The notes under the pieces are model-generated. The model had not been told where the DNA came from and did not search any database. It saw only the letters and a program-made list of their open reading frames with translations. A stretch of 64,000 nucleotides of DNA from Streptomyces sp. SID9727 (GTDB lineage Bacteria > Actinomycetota > Actinomycetes > Streptomycetales > Streptomycetaceae), in assembly GCF_010550605.1 (NCBI RefSeq), contig NZ_JAAGNI010000363.1, positions 41,442 to 105,441 of the forward strand, in the 5' to 3' direction. Numbering within the stretch: position 1 is the first letter of the stretch; each line of letters begins with the position of its first letter. This document shows positions 36,547 to 45,276 of this stretch, piece by piece. Made by a program: the position numbers and the translations under genes.

Positions 36547-38160
36547 TCAGCGCTTCGCAAGGACAAGGGGGCGGGTGGTTGCGGGCGTGTCCGTCTTGCA
36601 TACGGTGCCGTCGGCGGGGCGGGTGCCGTGGAGGAGTGCGGCGTCAACTGCCTTGTTGACACACGAGTTGATGCCATAGGAGCCGTGTCCGACTCCCTCA
36701 CGTGTGAGCAGGACCGCGGCGTCCAGAGTCCGGGTCATGTTCTCGGCCCAGTGATGGGGGGTCACAGGGTCCAGTCGACCTGCGACCACCAGTGCCGGGG
36801 GCGCACCGGCGCCTGTGAGCGGCTTGGTGACGCGGTCCTTGTTCGGCGCGGGCCACCGTGCGCAGTTGAGAGCGGAGTAGGCGGCCCGAGTCCCGATCCG
36901 CTTCGCCTCAGCAACAGCCTTGGTGGCTGCGGCCTTGTGCGCGGCGATGCCGGCCGGGGTGTGCCAGTCGGCGCAGCGTACCGCTGTGTGGGCTTCGAAC
37001 ATCGCGGTGGGGACGGGGAAGGGGGATACCGTGACGCTGCTCCACAGGGTATAGAGGGGTGCGCCGTTGCCCTTCTGCGCGGCCAGCAGCGCCGAGGTCA
37101 GCAACGGCCAGGTGTTCTGGTCGCCGGCCAGGGCTCGGGTGGTCTCCAGGGCCATGGCACCGTCGAGCTCGCCGCCCGGCGTGGCGCCCTCCTGGGCGGG
37201 TGCGATCTTCAGCGGCTTCGCTTCCAACGTGTCGATGAGTGTGTCGAACGCCGCCTCCGGGTCACCTGCCCCGAACCGGCATACTGCGGCCCCTTCGGTG
37301 CGACAGGTCTTGAACCAGGCGTTGAGGGTTCGTTCGCTTGCCACAGCGACGTCGTTCTGGAAGGGGAGGGAATCGCCGAACCACTGGTTGGTGTCGACGG
37401 GCGCATCGAGCACCATCTGGCGGACTCGGTGAGGGAAGAGCGTGGCGTACATCGGGCCGACCACGGTGCCGTAGGACAAGCCGTAGTACGTGATCTTCTT
37501 CTCGCCGAGCGCGGCGCGGACTCGGTCGATGTCGCGAGCCACGTTGTCGGTGGAAAGGCTGGCCAGGAACTTCTTGCTCTGGTGCTTGGCGCAGCCGTCG
37601 GTGAACGCGGCGGCATCGGCCAGCAGCCGCGGCAGAGGCTTGCCTCCGGGGACCGCCGGGTCGAAGGAGGTGCCGGCGGCGTCGGCTCGCTGCTGGTCGG
37701 TCAGGCATCGAACGGCCTGCGATTGGCCGACGCCGCGCGGGTCCATCGCGATGACGTCGAATCTGGCGAGCACAGCAGGCGAGAAAGCGCCCGGAGTACC
37801 GGCTGTCCTGGGCAGATTGCGGAGTGTCTCGGTGGCGGCGACCCCGGGTCCGCCCGGGTTGAAGATGAGACTGCCGATGCGCTGAGCGGGATCAGTGGCC
37901 CGGTGCCGCATGACCGCGAGCGGGCTCTGCGCGCCCTCGGGGTCGGTGTATTCCTGCGGCACCTTGATCGTGGCGCATTCCAGGTCCTTCCCACACGTGC
38001 TCCAAGTGAGCGGGTCCGGGGAGGGAGCCGGGGCCGACGCGCCCGTTGCGGACGTGCTGCGCAGCCCCGAGGCGCCAGACGAGCATCCCGTCATGACCAT
38101 GAGGGCCGCGGCGAACGCGGCCCCGTACTTGGCGGCGGTCCGTGGCCTCGACTGGATCAT
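36547..38160 (-). CDS. Secreted S33 alpha/beta-hydrolase lipoprotein
   Basis: A 537-aa homolog of streptomycete tripeptidyl aminopeptidases. Lipobox VMTGC puts the lipid Cys at residue 26. Oxyanion motif NPGGPG, nucleophile elbow GLSYGT (Ser229), acid in GRLDPVTP and His in GVGHGSYG follow in order. It probably degrades peptides outside the membrane; activity on peptide antibiotics is possible but unproven. It is transcribed alone; the next minus-strand gene (membrane protein) ends about 110 bp upstream of its start. Confidence 0.85.
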   Translation of the reverse strand: MIQSRPRTAAKYGAAFAAALMVMTGCSSGASGLRSTSATGASAPAPSPDPLTWSTCGKDLECATIKVPQEYTDPEGAQSPLAVMRHRATDPAQRIGSLIFNPGGPGVAATETLRNLPRTAGTPGAFSPAVLARFDVIAMDPRGVGQSQAVRCLTDQQRADAAGTSFDPAVPGGKPLPRLLADAAAFTDGCAKHQSKKFLASLSTDNVARDIDRVRAALGEKKITYYGLSYGTVVGPMYATLFPHRVRQMVLDAPVDTNQWFGDSLPFQNDVAVASERTLNAWFKTCRTEGAAVCRFGAGDPEAAFDTLIDTLEAKPLKIAPAQEGATPGGELDGAMALETTRALAGDQNTWPLLTSALLAAQKGNGAPLYTLWSSVTVSPFPVPTAMFEAHTAVRCADWHTPAGIAAHKAAATKAVAEAKRIGTRAAYSALNCARWPAPNKDRVTKPLTGAGAPPALVVAGRLDPVTPHHWAENMTRTLDAAVLLTREGVGHGSYGINSCVNKAVDAALLHGTRPADGTVCKTDTPATTRPLVLAKR

Positions 38161-38269
38161 GATGATCTTCCTTTCGTCCTACGTGTGCCATGCCCTGCAG
38201 CCCGGCTGCGCCGGTCGCGCGAGAGGCCGGCCGAAGGGGGCGTGGTCGTGCCTTCCTCGCTTCGATGAG

Positions 38270-38917
38270 TCAGTGACCGGCCGCGTCGAGCAGGGAGGAG
38301 TACCGCAGGCGGAGAGCGCGCTCCATGCTCGCCAGAACGGCCCCGCCTCCCAGTGCGAGGTTCAGCCAGATCGGTAGGTGTATCGGCGATACGAAGGTTC
38401 CGACCCGCTGTGTGACGGGGGGGATGTGAGAGACGGGTTCAGCGAGCTGCAGCAGGTTCAGGCCCACACCGATGAGCAGCAGCAACACCGATCCGACGGC
38501 GACCGCCCGGCTCAGTCCCGGGTGGCGGGTGCCGAAGCGCGCCCTCCGTCCCTCCGCGGAGGCGGGGTCGGGCGTGAGCTGAGACGGCTGTCCGTCCAAG
38601 GGGCGATAGTGGCAGCGCTTGATGCCGTAGCTGCTCATCGCCACCTCGATGACGCCCCCGTCGACCGGGAAGACCGCGGGCAACTTCGACTCGGCCACGT
38701 GCCTGCCGTCCAGGAACAGATGCGCCCGGATCCTGCTGTTGTCCAATCGCGCCCAGTGCCGTACGTCGACGGCGTACAGGCGTTCCTGCCCGCCGTCACC
38801 GGCAAGCCGTAGCCAGAGCAGGGAGCGCGCGGGGAGCTGCCACCAGCGGAACCGCTGCAGTTCCCTGCCGTCGCCCGGCTTGAGGCGCCTTGATGCCGCC
38901 CACTGCTTCAACGCCAT
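38270..38917 (-). CDS. Uncharacterised two-helix membrane protein
   Basis: A 215-aa protein. A soluble N-terminal ~125 residues (WWQLPARSLLWLRLAGDGGQ and similar) precede two transmembrane helices, AVAVGSVLLLLIGVGLNLLQL and a C-terminal LNLALGGGAVLASM. I do not recognise the family. It is divergent from a truncated tetR and shares with it a 30-bp palindromic operator, so it is likely the target of that TetR type. The first ~25 codons and upstream region recur as a decayed copy at about 44085-44232. Confidence 0.65.
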   Translation of the reverse strand: MALKQWAASRRLKPGDGRELQRFRWWQLPARSLLWLRLAGDGGQERLYAVDVRHWARLDNSRIRAHLFLDGRHVAESKLPAVFPVDGGVIEVAMSSYGIKRCHYRPLDGQPSQLTPDPASAEGRRARFGTRHPGLSRAVAVGSVLLLLIGVGLNLLQLAEPVSHIPPVTQRVGTFVSPIHLPIWLNLALGGGAVLASMERALRLRYSSLLDAAGH

Positions 38918-38954
38918 GCTCCGCGCACCCCTTCGCGCCTCGGCCGCACCCTTA

Positions 38955-39008
38955 CTAGTACAGCGTGCTAGGGAGACGCTAGCACGCCGTACTAGTACGG
39001 CGTGCTAG
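38955..39008. promoter_or_regulatory. TetR-type operators (palindromic)
   Basis: 38979-39008 is a perfect 30-bp palindrome centred on ACTAGT. A related half, CTAGTACAGCGTGCTAG, lies at 38955-38971. The same 30-bp element with few changes precedes the intact tetR at 46504-46533, so it is probably the binding site of that regulator. Confidence 0.7.
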
Positions 39009-39030
39009 TTGGGTGGGGAAAGCAGGGAGA

Positions 39031-39283
39031 AGTGAAGGAAGACCTGCTGCCCGGCGACTCGATCCGGGACCGGACACTGTCGCCCCGCGAACGGCTGCTG
39101 AACGGCCTGCGGCAGGTTCTCGCACCGCTCGGCACCAACGAGGACGCGCGAACCGCATGGGGCACGGTCTGTCGGAGCTTCATCGAACCCGAACCGGTTC
39201 GCACCGCCTACCTCGCCCACGAGCGGGAGGCGGAGCGCCGGGTCGAACACTGGCTGACCGTGCTCTCCGAGGAAAGGCGCAAC
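39031..39283 (+). pseudogene. tetR fragment lacking its DNA-binding domain
   Basis: 39043-39283 is about 95% identical to 46753-47000 of the intact tetR. The leader (GGGAGAAGTGAAGGA) matches too, so an internal deletion of ~185 bp removed the ATG and the whole helix-turn-helix. The 3' part is lost where unrelated sequence and the IS5-type element begin at 39317. A 6-bp in-frame difference also distinguishes the copies. Confidence 0.85.
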
Positions 39284-39316
39284 GCCGGTGGCAAGCGGTA
39301 CTTACGGGACAGTCCT

Positions 39317-40192
39317 TAAAGGGTGTTGCACAAGGCCGTGATCTGGGCATCTCCGATGTTTGGTTGGGGTGTTGAGGGCTGAACGGGTGTGGGTGGAGAC
39401 GTTCGCGGGGCTGTCGTTGGAGCAGTTCGGGCGGCTGCTGAAGACGGTCCGGGACCGGGGCGGCAACGGGACCCTGCGGGGCCGGCCGTGGAGTCTGCCA
39501 CTGCCCGAACGGGTGCTGGTGGTGGCCGTGTACTACCGCACGAACCTGACCATGCGGCAGCTAGGCCCGCTGTTCGGCATCTCGTCCTCGACCGTGTGCC
39601 GGGTGATCCAGAAGCTGGGCCCCCTGCTCGCGCTGGAGCCGGTGACCCGGCCGGCCGATGCGGCGGACCGGCTATGGACCGTGGACGGCACCCTGGTCCC
39701 GGTCTGGGACCGCGAGGTCGGCTCCTCCAGCCGTAACTACCGGTTCTCGGCGAACGTGCAGGTCATCGTGGATGCCGACACCCGCCTGGTGATCGCCGCC
39801 GCCCGGCCGGTGCCGGGCACCACCGCGGACGCGCACGCCTGGCGGGCGTCCGGCCTGGCCGAGCACTGCCGCGACGTGACCGTCCTGGCCGACGGCGCCT
39901 ACCTCAACTGCGGCATGATCACCCCGCACCGCAAACGCCCCCGACGGCCGCTGCTGTCGGGCGAAGAGGCCGACAACGCGGCCCACCGCAAGGTCCGCGC
40001 CCGCGTGGAACACGTGATCGGCCGGATGAAGAACTACAAGATCCTCCGCGACTGCCGGCAGCACGGCAACGGCCTCCACCATGCCGTCCAAGGCCGTCGC
40101 CCAGATGCACAACCTCGCCCTCGCATCATGACCAGAGAACCGTCTCCACCGGCTCTGACCTGCCCGAACGCAGCCTTGTGCAACACCCTTTA
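39317..40192 (+). mobile_element. IS5-family insertion sequence
   Basis: 20-bp perfect terminal inverted repeats (39317-39336 and 40173-40192) enclose one DDE transposase. The outermost TA on both sides may be the duplicated target. It sits between the tetR fragment and an older transposase remnant, so it is the younger insertion. Confidence 0.85.
39369..40131 (+). pseudogene. IS5-family DDE transposase, frameshifted near the 3' end
   Basis: The catalytic triad is visible: Asp in WTVDGTLVPV, Asp in VLADGAY and Glu in RVEHVIGRMK. After NGLHHAV at about 40090 the frame is wrong; the expected end AVAQMHNLALAS is in the +1 frame and stops at 40131, inside the element. In the unshifted frame translation runs past the right inverted repeat to 40229. 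This is a single-base indel, or possibly programmed frameshifting. The start is uncertain (TTG 39360 or GTG 39369). Confidence 0.75.
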
Positions 40193-40225
40193 CGGGCTCG
40201 TGCGTGGTTGGCGAGACCTTGATCG

Positions 40226-40410
40226 TTGAGCACGACCCGTGTGGTGGGGAATCGGACGCGTGCGGCAACCATCCGTAGCCCGCGGATCACCGGGCTGACG
40301 CCCGACGTGATCGCAGAACTTGTCACCGAGGTCGGCCCGTTGTGGCACGAGCGGCACCAGGCGGTGCTGACGTCTCGCCGTCGCCGGACCGCTCTCCCGC
40401 CGGCAGGCCA
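40226..40410 (+). pseudogene. N-terminal remnant of a second IS5-type transposase
   Basis: ITGLTPDVIAELVTEVGPLW followed by HERHQAVLTSRRRR is the N-terminal signature of a common streptomycete IS5-group transposase. The frame loses similarity after about 40 residues, and no catalytic part remains. The adjacent younger IS probably inserted at its left end. Confidence 0.65.
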
Positions 40411-40525
40411 GTGGCACGCGAAAGTGAACACAACTGCCGATCGACAGTCCTCGACGCGCTACCGCCAACCATGCACGAGCTCGTCAAGGCCCGCTACCTG
40501 CTTCCCTGCCGGCCGTCGCCCGGCG

Positions 40526-41284
40526 TCACAGGAGGGCGCCGCCGGAGACCTCGATGCGCTGGGCGGTGACCCAGCGCAGTCCCTCGGAGGCCAGCGTGGC
40601 GATGGCGTCGCCGATCTCCTCAGGTTCGCCGACGCGGCCGAGCGCGGTCTGTCCGGCCAGAACCTGGCGCATTCCGGCGTCGTCCCGCATCGCTCCGCCG
40701 TTGAAGTCGGTGGCGGTCGGCCCCGGGGCGATGGAGTTGACCCGGATGCCGCGAGGTCCGAGTTCTGCGGCGAGGGTGCGGCTCAGAGCTTCGACGGCGG
40801 CCTTCGAGGCGGAGTAGACCGAGGTGGCGGGGCTGGTGTGGCGGGTCAGTGACGTCGAGACGTTGATGACCTGGCCGCCCTGGGCCAGCAGCGGCATGAG
40901 CGACTGGATGAGGAAGAACGTGCCCCGGACGTTGGTGCCCATCACCGTGTCGAAGTCGTCGATCGTGACGGTCTCCAGCGGCCCGAAGACTCCCAGTCCC
41001 GCGTTGTTGACCAGGATGTCGAGCCGCGAAGTACCCCAGCGCTCCAGCTGCGCGCCCAGTTCGGTGGTGAAGGACGCGAAGGAGGGGACGTCGCTGATGT
41101 CGAGCCGGAGAGCAGCGGCCGTCCCACCCACGGCCTGCGCCTCTTCCACCGTTTTCACAGCCCCGGCCGCGTCACCGCGGTGGGTGACCACGACCCGCAC
41201 CCCGCGTGTGGCCAGGGCGATGGCCGCGCTGCGCCCGAGGCCGCGATTCGCACCGGTCACCAAAGCGATCTTGTCGACTGTCAT
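40526..41284 (-). CDS. Short-chain dehydrogenase/reductase
   Basis: A 252-aa classical SDR. Cofactor motif TGANRGLG, VNNAG, a catalytic Ser in NVSTSL and YSASK are all present; VVTHRG at the end of strand 2 suggests NADP(H) preference. The C-terminus WVTAQRIEVSGGALL is typical of 3-oxoacyl reductase-like SDRs. ATG 41284 follows GGAGGAA. It is divergent from the TetR gene at 41431 with two dyad operators between them, so it is probably repressed by that TetR. Confidence 0.88.
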   Translation of the reverse strand: MTVDKIALVTGANRGLGRSAAIALATRGVRVVVTHRGDAAGAVKTVEEAQAVGGTAAALRLDISDVPSFASFTTELGAQLERWGTSRLDILVNNAGLGVFGPLETVTIDDFDTVMGTNVRGTFFLIQSLMPLLAQGGQVINVSTSLTRHTSPATSVYSASKAAVEALSRTLAAELGPRGIRVNSIAPGPTATDFNGGAMRDDAGMRQVLAGQTALGRVGEPEEIGDAIATLASEGLRWVTAQRIEVSGGALL

Positions 41285-41338
41285 GAACTTCCTCCATCGC
41301 GCGACAACGAGGATGCGCCCAGGTGCCACACCTCAGAT

Positions 41339-41408
41339 GCGAGTCACTCGACTCGCCTTACTGCTGCACCGTAAGCGGGCCCAAGAGGCGAGTCAAGTGA
41401 CTCGCCTC
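41339..41408. promoter_or_regulatory. Two dyad operators between SDR and tetR
   Basis: GCGAGT-6-ACTCGC lies at 41339-41356, and a 24-bp palindrome built on the same GGCGAGTCA/TGACTCGCC half-site lies at 41385-41408. The shared half-sites in a divergent promoter region point to the TetR encoded at 41431. Confidence 0.75.
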
Positions 41409-41430
41409 GGGGCTGCGGCATACTCTCCGC

Positions 41431-42066
41431 ATGGCAGCAGAACTCACCGCGCATCACCGCAGGCTCGCCCAGCAGAAGCGTGAGGCGATCACCTCCGCGG
41501 CCACAGAACTGTTCTTGGACCGCGGCTACGACGGCACCTCCCTCGCACGGATCGCCGAAGCGGCCGGGGTCTCGAAGTCCACCCTGTTCAAGCAGTTCCC
41601 CACCAAGGCGGCCCTCTTCGAGGCCATCGTCACCGAGTCCTGGCAGCGCGACGCCGGCGATACTGCCGCGCGGCCACAGGCGGGAGACCTGCGCTCCGGG
41701 CTGACAGCCATCGGCCACCGCTACGCCGACCTGATCGGCCAGCCCCGCATGACAGGCTTGTTCCGGATCGTCATCGCCGAACTGCCTCGTTTCCCCGAGC
41801 TGGGACGGATGCAGTTCCAGCTCGGCAAACTGCCCTACTTCGCCTCCGTCCAGCACTACTTGGAATCCGAGCATGAGGCGGGCAACGCTGATGTGCCCAA
41901 CGCTGAAAGCGCCGCGAACCAGTTCCTCGGCATGATCGCTAACTACGTCCTGTGGCCCCGCATGCTGCTGACCGGCTGGAACCCCGCAGCCTCCGACATC
42001 CACAGCGCCGTCGAAGAGGCCGTCCAGACCATGCTCGCCAGATACACCCCCGGCCCGCCGGCCTGA
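41431..42066 (+). CDS. TetR-family regulator
   Basis: A 211-aa repressor. The N-terminal helix-turn-helix spans ~20-65 (ITSAATELFLDRGYDGTSLA, GVSKSTLFKQFPTKAALFEA), and a C-terminal ligand domain of the TetR_C AefR-like type follows. It probably controls its own promoter and the divergent SDR through the two GCGAGT dyads. CATACT six bases before the ATG may be a leaderless -10. Confidence 0.88.
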   Translation: MAAELTAHHRRLAQQKREAITSAATELFLDRGYDGTSLARIAEAAGVSKSTLFKQFPTKAALFEAIVTESWQRDAGDTAARPQAGDLRSGLTAIGHRYADLIGQPRMTGLFRIVIAELPRFPELGRMQFQLGKLPYFASVQHYLESEHEAGNADVPNAESAANQFLGMIANYVLWPRMLLTGWNPAASDIHSAVEEAVQTMLARYTPGPPA

Positions 42067-42182
42067 CCCGGAGCCGGAATTTCCACACGGCCGCGCAATG
42101 CCTGAGACCGCGGCGCTTTCACCCGCGATACCTGTAGGCAAACGATCTTTTGACGACAGGCGCGGCCTGGTGGACGGCCGGC

Positions 42183-42551
42183 TCAGGTTGAGCGTAGGCA
42201 GAAGGGGTGTCCGGCCGGGCTGGCGTAGACGCGGCTGCCGGTGCGGGTTTCCGGGGTGATCTCGTCGGTGGGCCGCAGTCGGGTGGCGCCGGCGTCGGTG
42301 GCCGTGCGGTCGGCGGTTGCGAGTGCGTCGACGCCGAAGTCGAGGTGCATCTGCTGGGAGGTGCCGTCCGGCCAGTTCGGGGCGGTGTGTCCGGGAGCGG
42401 ACTGGACCACGATCGCCGGGAGGCCGGGAGCCTGGACGAAGTGGTGCGTCGGCGTGGGGGTGAGGGAGCCGCCGAGCAGCCGGTGCCAGAACGAGCTCTC
42501 CTTCTCGACGTCGGCGGCGTCGATGATCACGGAGGCCAGGGTGATGGGCAT
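42183..42551 (-). CDS. VOC-superfamily (glyoxalase-like) protein
   Basis: A 122-aa protein with one VOC fold: LASVIIDAADVEKESSFWHR, HHFVQAPGLPAIVVQ, QMHLDFGVD and a C-terminal SPAGHPFCL. The His in MHLDF and the HPF ending are typical metal-site positions. Such proteins bind or modify small molecules, including bleomycin-type ligands. It lies 31 bp downstream of the SDR gene on the same strand and is likely co-transcribed with it. Confidence 0.8.
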   Translation of the reverse strand: MPITLASVIIDAADVEKESSFWHRLLGGSLTPTPTHHFVQAPGLPAIVVQSAPGHTAPNWPDGTSQQMHLDFGVDALATADRTATDAGATRLRPTDEITPETRTGSRVYASPAGHPFCLRST

Positions 42552-42582
42552 GGGGTGTCCTGTTCGTGCTGTCGGTGGTTGC

Positions 42583-43356
42583 TCAGACGGTCGGGATGAT
42601 GCCGCCGTCGACGCGGAACTGCGCTCCGGTGAGCCATTTCGCGCGGCCGGAGGCGAGAAAGGCGATCATCTCGGCGACATCCTCGGGATCGCCGGGGCGG
42701 CCCAGGGGAACGTTCAGGTGGTCCACGATCTGCCGGGTGACCTCTTCGGTGGTCATGCCCTGCTTCTCGGCCATGTGCTTCAGGTGGGCGGTGGCGCCGT
42801 CGGTGACGACGAAGCCGGGAAGGACGCAGACCACGCGCACCCCGTGTGCGCCGACTTCGGTGGCCAGTTCGCGGCTGTAGGTGTTGAGCGCGGCCTTGGC
42901 GGCGGCGTAGGGCGCCTCGGTGCGCTGAGGCAGCTGGCTGGCGATCGAGGAGACGTGCACGACGACGCCGGAGCCCCGCTCGACCATTCCCGGCACCAGG
43001 GCCCGGTCCAGACGCACGGCGCTGAGGAGGTTCATCTCCAGGTCCGCCTGCCAGGATTCGTCCGACCGGCTCAGGGTCGGCGCCGGGGAGCTCGCCGCGC
43101 CCGCGTTGTTCACGAGCACGTCCACGCCGCCCACCTGCTCGACGACGCGGCGGCCGAGTTCGGCCACTCCCTGCTGCGTGGAGAGGTCCGCCGCGAGGAA
43201 TGTGGCGTCGCTGTCCTCCTCGGGCCGGCTGCGGGAGGCCGTCAGTACGATCGCGCCCGCGGTGACGAAGCGGCGCACGGTCGCCGCGCCCAGGCCCCGG
43301 CTGCCGCCGGTGACCAGTACCCGAAGGCCGTCGAGGCTGTTGTCCGTGATGGGCAT
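42583..43356 (-). CDS. Short-chain dehydrogenase/reductase
   Basis: A 257-aa classical SDR with TGGSRGLG, VNNAG, the active-site segment HVSSIASQLPQRTEAPYAAAK (Ser, Tyr, Lys) and a C-terminal WLTGAQFRVDGGIIPTV. ATG 43356 follows GGAGGAG. It is divergent from the TetR gene at 43438, and with the downstream VOC gene it forms a second SDR-regulator module in the island. Confidence 0.86.
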   Translation of the reverse strand: MPITDNSLDGLRVLVTGGSRGLGAATVRRFVTAGAIVLTASRSRPEEDSDATFLAADLSTQQGVAELGRRVVEQVGGVDVLVNNAGAASSPAPTLSRSDESWQADLEMNLLSAVRLDRALVPGMVERGSGVVVHVSSIASQLPQRTEAPYAAAKAALNTYSRELATEVGAHGVRVVCVLPGFVVTDGATAHLKHMAEKQGMTTEEVTRQIVDHLNVPLGRPGDPEDVAEMIAFLASGRAKWLTGAQFRVDGGIIPTV

Positions 43357-43437
43357 GGGGTGTCTCCTCCGTAAGATGAACCTGACTCCGGAAAAGGTAC
43401 ACGTAAACGGAACCGGACTCACCTTGTGGAGGTTCTC

Positions 43438-44016
43438 TTGACGCAACCACGCCCGCTGCGTGCCGACGCGCGACGCAACCGCGAGGCCTTGCTGTCCGCG
43501 GCCCGCCAGGCGTTCCTCGGCGGCGACGCCGACGCGCACGTCGAGGACATCGCCCGCAGCGCCGGCGTCGCCGTCGGAACGCTCTACCGCCACTTCGAAA
43601 CCCGCGACGCGCTGATCGAGGAGGTCTACCGCAAAGAGGTCGACGACCTGTGCGCCACGCCCGGCGTCCTGCTGGACCAGCACGCCCCGGAGGAGGCGCT
43701 GCGGCGCTTCCTGCTGCTGCTCGTGGACCACGCGGCGGTGGGCAAGGGAATGTCCGGTGTGCTGGAGAGCATCATGGCGACGGACTCACCGGTCTTCGAC
43801 GACGCCCGTACGCGTATGGCCGGTGCCCTCTCCCTGCTGCTCGAAGCAGGCAGTGCGGCCGGCACCGTCCGCGACGACGTCACAGGCCCAACTCTGTTGC
43901 GTGCCCTGGGCGGCGTCTGCGGAATGCGCGCCACGGAGGGCTGGCTGGTCGAGGCCCGGCAGATCACCGCCCTCCTCTTCGACGGCCTGCGACACGGCGC
44001 CTCGCAGTCACCCTGA
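43438..44016 (+). CDS. TetR-family regulator
   Basis: A 192-aa repressor. LRADARRNREALLSAARQAF and GVAVGTLYRHFETRDALIEE form the helix-turn-helix. The ligand domain ends GLRHGASQSP. TTG 43438 is chosen because GTGGAGG lies 6 nt upstream; GTG 43426 would put the ribosome site inside the gene. It is divergent from the SDR-VOC pair. The 81 bp between them are imperfectly symmetrical and must hold the operator, but I cannot define it. Confidence 0.85.
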   Translation: MTQPRPLRADARRNREALLSAARQAFLGGDADAHVEDIARSAGVAVGTLYRHFETRDALIEEVYRKEVDDLCATPGVLLDQHAPEEALRRFLLLLVDHAAVGKGMSGVLESIMATDSPVFDDARTRMAGALSLLLEAGSAAGTVRDDVTGPTLLRALGGVCGMRATEGWLVEARQITALLFDGLRHGASQSP

Positions 44017-44084
44017 GCCGGGGGTGCGCGCCACCGGCCAGGCCCTGCCCGTCACTCCTGACCGCTCCCGTCGCCGTCCTCGTA

Positions 44085-44232
44085 CAGCGCGGCACCGCTG
44101 CAGTTCCCTGCCGTCGCCCGGGTCCAGGCGTCTTGATGCCGCCCCGCTGCTTCAACGTCGTGCTCCGCCCCTCCTGTGTGCATCGGCCGGCACCGCCACT
44201 AGTGCAGCGAGTCAGGAAGGGCGCTAGTGCTG
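44085..44232 (-). pseudogene. Decayed copy of the 5' end of the 38270-38917 membrane gene plus its operator
   Basis: The segment matches 38849-38975 at roughly 85%: the first ~25 codons, the intergenic part and the CACTAGTGC/GCTAGTGC operator halves. The start codon CAT has become CGT on the plus strand, and one inserted base shifts the frame, so it is non-functional. Confidence 0.7.
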
Positions 44233-44262
44233 GGACCGCATACGTTCGCCGGTTCGGATGCC

Positions 44263-45168
44263 TTACAGGTTGTTCGCATAGAAGCTGGTGAGTCGTTCGA
44301 CGGCGGTGTCGACGTATTCGGGTTCGTCGTACATCTCGTAGTGGCCGGCGCCGTCGATCACCATGAGGTCGACGGGGTTGGGGGCCAGCTTCCACAGTTG
44401 CACGCCGGTGTCGTAGGAACCGGTGTTGCCGATGCGTCCGGCGAGGATGACCTGGAGTGGCTGGGTCATGAGCCGATCGGCCAGGTGGAACGCGTCGTAG
44501 CCCAGCAGGAGGGAGTCGCTGCGCAAGAGGCGCCGGTTCGTGGAGTGTTCGTTGCCGCCGCGCTCGGTGCGGTAGTAGGTGACGGCCTGAGTGGTGTCGA
44601 TGTCGGTCAGGCCCGCTGCCGCGGCGTCCTCGGGGGTGTCGGGCAGCCAGTTCACGCGGGTCATCTCGCTGGAGCGGGCCTCTTCGGTCCGTGCGTCCGC
44701 GAGGGCGTCGAGTGCTGTGGCCGGACCGTCGGGGGAGAAGCTGCGGAACGCGGCGCCGATGTTGACGGGGGCTACGGTGCCGACCGCCTTGATGCGGTGG
44801 TCCGTGCGAGCGGTGTGCACGGCGTAGCCGCCACCGGCGCAGATGCCGAGGACGCCGATGCGCTGCGGGTCGATGCCGGGGGTCGTGGTGAGTACATCGA
44901 TGGCGTAGGAGATGTCCTCACCTCGGCGGTAGGGGTCTTCGAGGTCGCGGGGCTCGCCCTCGCTCTGACCCTGATGGGCGGGGTCGAGGACGAGTGCCGC
45001 GATGCCGCGGGCGGCGAGACGGGAGGCGTAGTTGGCGCCGATCTGCTCCTTCACGCTGCTGCCCGGGGTGGAGAGCACCACGGTGCGCAGCGGTGCGCTG
45101 CTGTCGGGCAGGTGGAGGTCCGCAGCGAGGTTGATGGGACCGCGCGGGATCGTGAGGTGCTTAAGCAT
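44263..45168 (-). CDS. Alpha/beta hydrolase (dienelactone-hydrolase-like)
   Basis: A 301-aa hydrolase. The nucleophile elbow is LGICAGGGYA with Cys110 in place of Ser, as in dienelactone hydrolases; LDPAHQGQSEGEPR and a C-terminal DGAGHYEMYDEPEYV with the catalytic His follow. It acts on esters or lactones, substrate unknown. It is divergent from a MarR regulator across a 108-bp gap with a GTACAAT dyad, which implies ligand-induced expression. Confidence 0.83.
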   Translation of the reverse strand: MLKHLTIPRGPINLAADLHLPDSSAPLRTVVLSTPGSSVKEQIGANYASRLAARGIAALVLDPAHQGQSEGEPRDLEDPYRRGEDISYAIDVLTTTPGIDPQRIGVLGICAGGGYAVHTARTDHRIKAVGTVAPVNIGAAFRSFSPDGPATALDALADARTEEARSSEMTRVNWLPDTPEDAAAAGLTDIDTTQAVTYYRTERGGNEHSTNRRLLRSDSLLLGYDAFHLADRLMTQPLQVILAGRIGNTGSYDTGVQLWKLAPNPVDLMVIDGAGHYEMYDEPEYVDTAVERLTSFYANNL

Positions 45169-45209
45169 GCCTGACTTCTCTCGTGAAATTGTTGTTCCAT
45201 AGGAGCCCA

Positions 45210-45230
45210 GTACAATGAAATCGATTGTAC
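45210..45230. promoter_or_regulatory. MarR-type operator
   Basis: Inverted repeat GTACAAT-7-ATTGTAC between the divergent hydrolase and MarR genes. Nearby TACG/CGTA elements at 45232-45255 add weaker symmetry. Confidence 0.65.
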
Positions 45231-45276
45231 GAGGTTAAACTAATACGAAACCGTAGTACATGGATGGAGGGGGCGC

